Made by a program: the position numbers and the translations under genes
From: Bugula neritina
Taxonomy: Eukaryota > Bryozoa > Gymnolaemata > Cheilostomatida > Bugulidae
Direction: 5' to 3'
DNA length: 60,000 nucleotides
NCBI GenBank assembly: GCA_964035545.1
Contig: OZ037766.1
Location: 20,699,767 to 20,759,766 of the forward strand
Notes under the pieces: model-generated
What the model was told of the DNA's origin: nothing
What the model saw: only the letters and a program-made list of their open reading frames with translations
The model's database searches: none
Part shown: in pieces, positions 51,301 through 60,000 of the stretch
Numbering within the stretch: the stretch's first letter is position 1
How the letters are laid out: each line of letters begins with the position of its first letter

Positions 51301-54131
51301 CTGTGTCTAAGCGGCGTCCAAACCATTAAATGCGGGCTAAATTCTCAATGTTTTTTAGAGTTCTTTCTCACAAATTTTTAAGACAAAACCATGTTTTCGA
51401 TATTTTAATCATATTACATTTGTTTTTGCAAGTAAAATTCTTTAAAAGGTATCTCCAACAATTTGAACGGTGCACAAATTAGACCTGTTTTGCACTAAAG
51501 CATGTTTTTCAATAATGCTGAAATACATTATTCTTTTTGTCCCTGGCCTGAAAGCTGTCCTCTGTAATTCCTAAATTTTCATTTGCATTGGAAATTTTTA
51601 TAGACGGATCTTATTTGGATTCTGGACTTTTCTCTTTCTTTGATAAACCTGTTGTGCATTGTTCAAAACTACTGCCTTTTATAACTGAACTAAAGTCCAC
51701 AACATGTTGAGTAATGTTGAAACTAAACACTACAGAAATGGTGTTTATTTGTACTCTAGTAAGTGCAATATTATATGGGTTATCTGATTTTTTTATAGAT
51801 CTAAAGTTCTACAACAGCTTGCCCCATAATAACCAGTCTACCCTGTTTTCCAAACTGCTGGCACCAAAACATGTCAAGCCAGAGGTGTGTATAGCTATTT
51901 AATGTTATTGGATTCTCAATCTACTGTTACTAATTTAGCCTCTTCTGATAGGTGAAATAATACAAAAGGTTTGAATGTTGCAGATATTTCAGCTGCTGGC
52001 TGAGGTCGCAGACGATATGTACAACCTGTCCCTCTCTGATCTTAGTCCTCACAATGTGAATATAATGACTGCTGATGTATATGCCAACTTCATTCAACTC
52101 GCACTCAACATGGATGATGTTGATAAGGCATAGTATGTCAGAATCTTTACCTTCGGCTGTCTTAGAAATAGTTTATCACTTGAAGGTTTTGCTGTCTATT
52201 TTTTATAAAAAATACTTTTTAGTAATTAGGTGTACCTTCATTCCTAAAAGCCGCCTACTTTTGCGAAAAAAAATATACTCATAGCGATGTTGGTTGATTA
52301 TATAATATTGACTAGGCAACCTACCTCAAAGATTCTCACATATTTAATGGAGTTTAGGGTTTTTATAATGCTTACTTTCTCATGCAGAAAATATTTTCAT
52401 GTGTTGAAGATGATAATTAATCCAGCAAAAGTAAGACTTGCATACTAAATCACCACTGCGGTGTCTGACAACTTTTATTAAAACTTAGTAATGCTACCTT
52501 AAAGTATAAAAACTACACAAGTTATGACTTGTATAGAGTTTGTTGGTGCATTGAATGTTTAGGCCAGTCAACCGTATATTTTGCGTTTGTTATTTTGCCA
52601 CCATCTATGAATTACTGCTGATGACTACATATCATTGTAGTGATTGGTTCATGAAGTATAGATCGGCCAATCATATGAAGCGTAACCTTGAGAAGTCTAC
52701 CAGTCTGGTGCAGCTAGCTGAGAAGCTGTTCACATCCGAGAAGTATGAGGAAACACTGGTAAGACATTTATTCACTTCTAATCTGTCGGTAATGACATTT
52801 GTAAACTTGTATGTAAATGTTTCAATGTGTAAAACATTTAACATTGCAATATCGTTGGTTTGACCAAAGCTCTCTGTCCATCAAGAGATAGATATTAATG
52901 AAAGTGCACTACACTTTTTTCTACTGATTCTGGCAAACTTTTTCTTGTTTTGTACCCTTTTTTGGATAATGAAACACTTAATGGCTTTGTGATGGCAACA
53001 GTTTTCACAACAATAGTACTGTTGTCGAGTTTTTGTGGTGAAATATTATTTGTTGAATGAACTGATCTAATTTGGTCTATTTGCTTTAAATATTTGGCTA
53101 CTTTAGGACATTGACCAAAATTTCATTTTGGTGACATCAAAACTGCCACATCTGTCATAGAATTTATGTATATTTTTAATACATGTTTCAGTGGAAGTAT
53201 TGCACATAATTTCCTAGTATAGAAATTGCATATGTGAAATCTAGGTTGTAGAATGCCTCCGAAAAGCAATGCCATAAATGGGCATCAGAAATTTAAACCC
53301 TTATGTTTATCACATTAAAATATTTTATTAAAGTACTCAGTTTTAATTTTGTGCATATTTTGTACAAAGTTTAAGTCAGACTTTTTGCACCAAATTTATT
53401 CAACTGCCAACAGCTGGGTTCGAAACTTACTGCTTTATAATTTCTCTCATCTTATAGTGATGCAAATTTATCGGGTATGGAGAGTTGTCTTCTCAGGTGG
53501 GATTCATTGTTGATTTTGCTCTTGTTATTAGACAGTGCTCCAAGCATTAGCTGATCTACACTTTCATGAAGATATAACAAAGATTACAGAAAAGTGTTCA
53601 TTCCCAGAAGATTTTAAGTTAGTATGCTTATACATATACATTTCGATGGGTTTTGTCTTGACAGCTTTGTATTATTATGATTATACATTCTAAGAAAGTT
53701 AAACACATCTTATGCTGTTGAGTTGGCAAGTTCTTTCTGCAATTTTAAAATCATCACCGTTAATTTCACTCTCACACAACTCATTCAGGTTTATAGTCAC
53801 TATCCCTATGAGAAACCCCTGATGGAAATAGTTTTTTGTTGAAGCCAGCTAAGGACTTATTCATATGCAGCACAAGAGCAATTGAGACTGGATGCTCTTC
53901 CTAGTATCACCAATGGATCGTTTACTGGGCATCGAACCCATGACCTTAGATTTACTAAACCAGCACTCTAAACCCCTAGACCACATTAATTTGACTGTGG
54001 TAAATAAAATTGAATATTATGTAATAAATTGACGATTTTCATTTTGTAGAGAAAGGGTGGAGCTGCTAAATCCTAACTCAGCTCAAGATTCCAGCCGAAA
54101 AAACTTCAGGCGCCAAAATACTGACTTATAA
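42382..54131 (+). CDS. PTCD3: Pentatricopeptide repeat protein PTCD3 / mitoribosomal mS39 (671 aa)
   Basis: Twenty exons: 42382-42473, 43126-43233, 43568-43613, 44089-44160, 44820-44924, 45745-45859, 46751-46880, 47015-47163, 47632-47714, 47862-48012, 48605-48742, 49318-49346, 49582-49688, 49959-50037, 50562-50652, 51799-51884, 51984-52132, 52641-52758, 53532-53617, 54050-54131. They total 2016 nt (671 aa; human about 689), all phases consistent. The first two exons give an Arg/Ser-rich presequence (MMPAHSLARRLTMTS) fitting mitochondrial import. Family blocks: SILRALADTVNYDP, EEALKERLDLDMVKDA, HPQAYISMICGM, NGIRPNLQTFNNIL, EPSPATYYHLL and YIPESKSWKALYEAIEL. PTCD3 sits on the small mitoribosomal subunit near the mRNA entry and supports mitochondrial translation. 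Exon 6 ends inside a minisatellite. Convergent with SLC25A17. Confidence 0.92.
45283..45723 (+). repeat. 23-bp minisatellite (46-bp dimer) in PTCD3 intron 5
   Basis: About 19 units of a 23-mer of the form CAGCACTGTATCTAGCAATG plus TAT or TTT. Two variants often alternate, making a 46-bp higher-order unit. It ends about 20 bp before the exon 6 acceptor. Confidence 0.9.
45832..46440 (+). repeat. 48-bp minisatellite repeating a PTCD3 exon end and splice donor
   Basis: Twelve full units and one partial unit start at 45832, 45880, 45928, 45976, 46023, 46071, 46118, 46166, 46214, 46261, 46309, 46357 and 46405. Unit 1 overlaps the last 28 bp of exon 6 and the donor AG|GTGTGT. Units 4, 6 and 9 are 47 bp long; the others are 48 bp (16 codons, NIYSNMIAEGVYSFTC). 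The last partial unit carries a strong donor, GTAAGTAT. Minus-strand frames in this block are artefacts. Confidence 0.95.
46499..46708. mobile_element. 210-bp Tigger/pogo-like MITE in PTCD3 intron 6
   Basis: Terminal inverted repeats begin CACTGCTCCCTCTGTATCTC and, at the right end reverse-complemented, CAGTTCTCCCTCTGTATCTC. TA dinucleotides flank both sides (46497-46498 and 46709-46710), as expected of Tc1/mariner-superfamily target duplications; the CAGT..TCCCTC terminus resembles pogo/Tigger. No coding capacity. Confidence 0.8.
47312..47406 (+). repeat. 11-bp minisatellite in PTCD3 intron 8
   Basis: Tandem units GGTATAGGTAA, with shorter variants at the left end. Each junction creates a GGTAAG donor-like sequence. 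Confidence 0.9.
50740..51060 (-). pseudogene. Coding-like fragment of an unidentified mobile element (PTCD3 intron 15)
   Basis: On the minus strand an open stretch reads DDHVENEAAEKYPDL followed by CTQVDLIAKGFSKRG and a Lys-rich end QKIKELRLP with TAA at 50773-50775. A diverged copy of the nucleotide sequence occurs at 2600-2790, including past the stop. The dispersed occurrence and antisense position in an intron point to a transposon-derived C-terminus. I cannot name the family. A stop about 90 codons upstream of the end limits the frame. Confidence 0.5.
53765..53992 (-). mobile_element. tRNA-derived SINE (family 2) in the last PTCD3 intron
   Basis: On the minus strand, A box TGGTCTAGGGG and B box GGTTCGATGCC both match consensus. 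The body matches the element at 21082-21300 down to ATAGTGACTATAAAC. It is antisense to PTCD3. Confidence 0.85.
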
Positions 54132-54180
54132 TCAAATACAATTTGTAAGCAGAGTTGAAATTGTTTTTATTACTTATTTA

Positions 54181-54218
54181 AATAAATTAAATAGCTTGAA
54201 ATGTGAAACTGTAATAAA
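54181..54218 (+). promoter_or_regulatory. Candidate PTCD3 polyadenylation signals
   Basis: AATAAA at 54181-54186 and 54213-54218, 50-85 bp after the PTCD3 stop codon. Confidence 0.5.
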
Positions 54219-54940
54219 ATGACAAAATTATGTGTGAATTGTTAATATAAACTAAAAAACATTAGACGTCAGAAGTTGTTTTTCTGATAACATTGAGCAA
54301 TGCTTGGTTTTACTTGTAGTATATTTGAACAATTACCTAATACAATAATAATAATAAAAACATATTAAAAGAATAAAAACCGGTTTCACAGTAATGATGT
54401 ATAGTATAATGAAAAAATTGATTATAAGTTACGGTTACCTAAAGCAACAACAGAAATTAACATTGATAAAGTTAAAGTTAGTTCTAACTTTGGGTTAGAT
54501 TTATATATCTTATGGTAAACATACTTATTAACCTAATTCATAAAAAATTGAATTAAAAGTATATTGATTTGGTCTACACTAATGGCTTGGACCTGGCAAT
54601 TGGCAAAAAGTACTGCAAAAATGTCTAATTTAACAATTGGCAGACTGGTCATGATTGCGTTTGAAAATTATAAAGGTGTTTAATGATTGAATTCACAGAA
54701 ATGGTTATGAATTGCCAATTATTACAAATAAAATGAGAGGAATGAATATTGTAAATTATCCAGTGTTAAATGTTAGTCATAGCAATAGAGTAATTATGTT
54801 TCCTGAAATCAGCTAAAAATATCAAACATGAATTTATCTTTAGGTTACACATGGTTGTCTAGTTTAAGTTAGGTCTCTGAAAGATATTGCTTACTAATGC
54901 CCCACCACATTATCACATGACCAATGCACTAACTAGCCTG
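54219..54940. other. Intergenic gap between convergent PTCD3 and SLC25A17
   Basis: A+T-rich with no coding feature. TTTAAT at 54679-54684 (ATTAAA on the minus strand) is a weak candidate poly(A) signal for SLC25A17. Confidence 0.4.
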
Positions 54941-57900
54941 TCAGGATGTTGCAGGTTGAGCTCGCATGACCTTGAAGACGACTCGGGCTATCTTTTCATA
55001 AGTCATAAACATTAGCGCTGCCATCAAAATAGTTTGCAATAATTTGGCTTCTATTCCTTTGTAAAAACCTTTCCAGCCGGCTGTCCTGAAAACCAATGAC
55101 TGAAATGTTATGGACCACAAAATATACAATTGGCAAAAAGCTGTAAAACTAAGTTCACAATACAAAGAAAATTGTGAGATATATCTTGCCCCACTGAAAC
55201 GAGTAAGTTTCATATATGGTTTCATGAAAATTACAAGGAATGGATTATTTGCCAGAATTCTCTTTTGAATAATAAGGTTAGTCTGGTGGAAACTTTGTAA
55301 TACAGCAGAATTTTAGCAGTGTAAAACAGCAATTGAAACACTACTAGGAGGGGAGGGGGGACCTACATCACCAAATCTGCCTAAATCTACACTGACTATT
55401 TTAGCACCCCTCTACTGAGTTGATAATGTCAAACGCATGATTTTCTATCTTTATTCTAACCTCCCTATACTCAAAAAAGCAATCTAGTTGAGAGCAGCTT
55501 TTACTAAGCAGGCAGATGTATAATATAAGAATAATGGCCTTTGCAGCAACTTTGTTCCGCTTTACTGTTGCACTAGATTGGACTTGCATTTACCCTTATA
55601 TAAATGCAACTTGTATAGAATTTGTAAACAAACAAAAAAGAAAGTAAAATACAAATGCCTTACAGATTATTATATACCTGATCACATGATTGATGCAGTG
55701 GGTGAAGCTCATGTTTTTTCTTCCATCTTTACTTTGTGCCTGAAAAAAACAGTTTATTAAAATACTCAATATTCAATATGGGGTATCAGTAGTAGCTGTA
55801 ACATAGCGGGTTTACTATTTCATGAACATATTATGACGATGGTAAATTACAAACTGGACATGAAACAGGTTATGTCACAATGAATCGAACAAGCAATGGA
55901 CATGGTACTCATGAACTAGTGTTTAATATATATAATATTACAGAATTTCTATAGCTTAGTTCTCACCCTCATTCTTGATTGGATAACCTGAACAGGATAA
56001 GTAACTAGTGTGGCTACAGCTTTAGCCATTGCACCAATAAGAAACAGAGTGCCAGTTCCCAGGTCTCGAGTCTTTAACATTTGAATAAACTTTCTTTTCA
56101 ATGCTTCATAGACAACAAACTGAATAGTAGGATTACAAACTAAGAGTAGTGATGGGCCGGTACCATTCCACAATGCACCCACGCCTTCCTTCTCCAATAT
56201 CTTAGAAAAACAATCTAAAATATATTTTAAATTTTGAATAATAATGACAGTTTGTAGATTGTAGAGTGAGAGGAGACAAATATAGATGATATGCCTACCT
56301 GGTATCAGTTTCGAAAAATCTTTCAATAATAAATATTAAATATAATAAGTGAACTTTTGAGTAAAATCCCAGACTTCCATTTTCATTAACAATGTAAAAA
56401 ACAACTTATAAGACACTTTGACATACAAAAACGCTGAAATTGCAGTCAAACAGAAACAAAATCATCATTGAAACAAATTGAAAATAAATTCTACAACAAG
56501 CAATTTGTTTGTAATTAAATTGTGATCTACTTGAGATTTAAAAAATTGTATGATACAATAAAGTACAATAACGGTTCCATTCATACACTACCTGTTGAAC
56601 TACAACCTGGACAATAAGAAGTAGAATAAAATGATTTTACTCACCAAGTATGCCATGATATTGGGTGTCAGCTGCTGAAGTACCAGCTTTCTTGCCTTGT
56701 AGCTTCAGTCTAGTGTTCACCACCCACATAGGGGTAGTCACCAGCACATTAATAACTCCTGAAATTTATTTAATTCAATATCTCTTATTGCGAAAATATA
56801 ATATATAATTCAATATGTTGTTACTACGCACAGGAGCGAAACACATAATACAAAATTAGTAAATATACTGGTGAATAAACCTTTTTAGCAAATATATAAT
56901 CCAATAAAATTTTTATGGACACCATTAGGTATACATCTTAAATAATTCAACTTTTTATACTTTTGAGCTACAACTGAAAAATCTAATGTTGAATAAGCAC
57001 GCTTGACAACACTAATAGCCAATTCTTATAATAAATGTAAATAAATCTTTAAGGTAAGCTGAATTTTGGTTTTATACATCGCTAATTGCTAGTCTCTCTT
57101 GCTATTTAAAGTAGTATTGTGGCATTTAGTACATTACTAAGAGTCATCCCATCTTACAAAATATAGCTGATAGAGCAGATAACTCTGTCAAATTTTAAAC
57201 TCGTTCACTATATCAACCTTTTACCTGCAAGACTGGCTGCTGCGAGATCCTTCCATCCAGACGGTTTCTTGGTGCCGTAGAATGCTAATTTCAAAAAATT
57301 ATATGAGTAAAAGTAGACAAAGTTTGAACACCAGAGTGAAGTGATAACAGGATGCCAACCTTTATACAAGCCTTTTCTGTAAACACACAATGTAAGAACA
57401 TAATTATATTATATAATATATAGACTGGGCACCAATTTCTCCTGGCCTATAGCCTACTAGTTATACTAGAAACCTTCAAGTACTTCAAAAGATTGCAAGT
57501 CTTGCATATTTATAAACACATTTTGCAGGGCATGGTGTAATTGCATAACACTAGTGCATAACACAATATTAACACACAATGATGTATAATATTATAATGA
57601 TATGTTATTATGCAATAGAATGAGTATTTAGATACCCTCTGGCCTCTATCATGGGCTTTCCATGTACCGATCTCAGAATTAATTATAATGAACTGTTTGT
57701 TTTGAAAATGGCATAGTGCAGGCTTTAAATTCAAATGTTTCACTAGAACATAAAAAGATTGGGTCAAAGCAGCGATTAGATTTTAGACGTAACATAGATA
57801 AGCTTAGCTTGAACTAATGAAGATAATTTGTTATCTTAACATGCTGATACAAAACATGCCTTCATATCTCTATTGCTTAACATATTAAATCTAGAGGAAA

Positions 57901-58799
57901 TAGAGTAATGGTCGAGATGTCACATCTATGCTCACTCTCTCCTCTATCACAACATAAACTTCTTGAACCTTACTTACAATCCATGTTGCCTGACGACCTC
58001 TTCGATAACTTCAGATATGGTTTTGCGTTGGGAAGAATCATCAACTACAAATATATGCTCATACATCTTTACAGCTGAATAATATATAGTTGAATATAAA
58101 GTTTAATAAATAAATAAAAGTATACCCAATCCCGCCACCTGATCAGGACATGCCAGTGAAAGGTGAGCAAAGGTGTACCCAATAGGTATTGAATTATAGA
58201 GGGTTCCACTAAAAATTAAATGCAAAGTTTTTCAAATAGATAAAACTGTATAAATCTATTTAAGTGACTACCTTGTAAAATAATCCGTACTGTATCCAAA
58301 GGATAAAAGACAGTCATTGCTGTAAATCCACCCTAAAATAGTAAAGAAAGTGTAGTGAAAAAATTACTGTGCCCAGACCGAGTTACAACTTCTTCTTCAC
58401 CTAAAGAACCAGCATCACTTCCAGGTTCTTTCCTTCAGAAGTTTTAAAAGCCAATTACAACCCACCCCCCCCCCCTCGAGTAAGCCATAGCCTAAACTCT
58501 AAAGCAACCCATAGCTAAAGTGTGAATTATCTAGAATTTTGAAAGTTTCAATTAATGCTCTGATTCCAACACCCATTTGAGCTTTTGCAATAAGCAAATA
58601 GATTATAATTTAATCCAGGAAACAAATCGATGGAACCACCCTGCCCCTCCACACCATTGAAAAAGTTATTTCTCTAGCATTAGTTTGCATGCATGTCTAC
58701 ACTAATGTTAGAAAGTTCTGAACTTACCGTAGCTCCGGCCACTGCGTGAACCAAACTATCATACGAAAGAACATCTTTGAGATTTTTCTGCCAATCCAT
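54941..58799 (-). CDS. SLC25A17: Peroxisomal CoA/adenine nucleotide carrier PMP34 (316 aa)
   Basis: Eight exons on the minus strand: 58799-58728, 58332-58272, 58074-57978, 57376-57225, 56758-56645, 56214-55967, 55739-55678 and 55085-54941 (951 nt, phases consistent; human protein about 307 aa). The start [20 protein letters not shown] matches the family N-terminus. The three carrier repeats read PLDTVR (35-40), PMWVVN (137-142) and PVQVIQ (239-244). The second and third lack the usual acidic and basic residues, as is normal for PMP34. Further blocks are [27 protein letters not shown] and [15 protein letters not shown]. The protein sits in the peroxisomal membrane and exchanges CoA, FAD, NAD or AMP-type nucleotides. 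The joint between exons 3 and 4 restores HGLKGLYKGW. No oddities seen. Confidence 0.93.
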
Positions 58800-59751
58800 A
58801 CTTCACCTTTTTAAACATTTGTTGTTATCTCTAAGATTCAGACAACTAAAACCATAAAAAGAGTTATTACAAACACCTAATATATTCAGTCAACACGATA
58901 CTTGGGACATTATATTACTTCTTGTAACATAACCAATCCAGTTGTTACATTACTATGACTATGAGGTTTTAGAAACAATAGGATATGTGGACACACCTTT
59001 TTACATAGGAAAAATAACTAGAGAGTCATTTATAGAGTGGCAATGCCATAGCAATTGTATTTTAATACAGTCCAGTTTAGAACAAACAAAATGTGTTGTA
59101 CGTTAAGATTATTAACGTTGAGTTTGAAAAAATATTTTCCTTTTGCAGTGAAAATGAACTTCTAAAAAAGCAATGAAATTAATGCTCACTAAAATAGAAA
59201 GAGTCAACAGGTACTACTTTATTTGTTTATATTGTAATTATGATTATTCACATCTGGGAAAATCACACTCTTTTAAACACGTTTGCACAATTATAACTTC
59301 AATTTAGAAATTGAAAAAAATGACATTTTGTAAACCCAAAATTTTACTACTTATTCATTCAAAATATCCTTTTTATTTTTTTCTAAAAACAATAAGGTAT
59401 AATTTCCACTTCTTGTGTCAATATTATGGAACTAGAAATTGGAAAAAATTTATAGTGGGCTGTTGACTTTTCAAATTTATGTTTAATTAGAAAGTAAAGT
59501 CTAACAACTGGTAACAAGTAGGAAATACCAACTGGGTCATCAACTTCACTCAACTAAGTCAGCAGCTATTAGCTATTAATCTGGATACTAGTTATATTTA
59601 TTATTTATAAGAGCAAATTGAAATACATCTAATCTGTCAAGAATTGAAGAGAACTCGATCAGCCTCACATAGGTAACAACTGCAAGTAACTTGAAAACAA
59701 TCTAAAAATTATAATGACTAAATTGCAATTTTTCATTCTAGCTTTTAGTTT
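58800..59751. other. 5' flank of SLC25A17, nothing further recognised
   Basis: A+T-rich, without a coding or RNA feature I can support. It should contain the SLC25A17 promoter. Confidence 0.4.
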
Positions 59752-60000
59752 TAGTAAAATGTAACACTAACAGTAATACTAATACTAATACTGGTAATAC
59801 TAACAGTAATTAATAGTAATACTAATAGTAATAGTAATACTAAAAGTAATAGCAATAGTAAAACTAAAACATTACTGTTACACTTTACAGTTACTAACTG
59901 TAAAGTGTTACTAAAAGTAAAACTAAAAGTAAATCTAAAAGTAATACATTTAATGATTTATACTAATAATAATAGACTAATACTAACAGCAAAATTAAAA
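59752..60000. repeat. ANT-triplet array running off the window end
   Basis: AAT/ACT/AGT triplets, with AAAAGTAAAACT-type variants toward the end. It contains a perfect 14-bp-arm palindrome at 59880-59908. Confidence 0.85.

Noticed and set aside
53929-53983. tRNA gene on the minus strand
   Set aside because: A and B boxes are present but the acceptor stem does not pair and the body is shared with another dispersed copy, so it is a SINE head.

Overview
The window is A+T-rich nuclear DNA of an invertebrate animal. The genes carry many short, phase-consistent GT-AG introns, the products are animal families (RGK GTPase, SLC25 carriers, PTCD3/mS39, a GT31 glycosyltransferase), and the intervening DNA is full of tRNA-derived SINEs, TIR elements and simple arrays. 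A spiralian (lophotrochozoan) is my guess, but nothing here fixes the phylum.

Layout. 0.3-1.9 kb (+): the last three exons of an RGK-type small GTPase. 1.9-11.1 kb: non-coding, with a decayed dispersed repeat and a trinucleotide array. 11.2-20.7 kb (-): complete 8-exon SLC25A21-like 2-oxodicarboxylate carrier (copy A, 302 aa). 24.5-25.2 kb (+): a very tentative two-exon secreted peptide. 25.6-26.6 kb (-): intronless GT31 beta-1,3-glycosyltransferase. 27.17-27.48 kb: small AT-flanked mobile element with a well-formed type I hammerhead ribozyme. 29.4-36.2 kb (-): second SLC25A21-like gene (copy B, 318 aa), a tandem paralog of copy A with identical internal exon lengths. 36.4-41.1 kb: degenerate ANT trinucleotide arrays, then a nested GC-richer inverted-repeat element. 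42.4-54.1 kb (+): complete 20-exon PTCD3 (mitoribosomal protein mS39, 671 aa) with several minisatellites in its introns, one of which has multiplied an exon end with its splice donor. 54.9-58.8 kb (-): complete 8-exon SLC25A17/PMP34 peroxisomal carrier (316 aa), convergent with PTCD3. 58.8-60 kb: intergenic DNA and another ANT array with a perfect palindrome.

The genes do not form a pathway. Three are SLC25 carriers and two are mitochondrial, but the only clear evolutionary link is the tandem SLC25A21 pair. Gene models were built by hand from splice consensus, reading phase and remembered family sequences. All exon joints given conserve frame, but transcription start sites and UTR ends are mostly not visible.

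Most interesting points: (1) the hammerhead ribozyme element with apparent target-site duplication; (2) a 48-bp (16-codon) minisatellite in PTCD3 that repeats the exon end and 5' splice site about 13 times; (3) a gene-conversion-like patch confined to exon 4 and its flank of the two SLC25A21 paralogs; (4) loss of the Arg-His substrate-contact pair in copy B.
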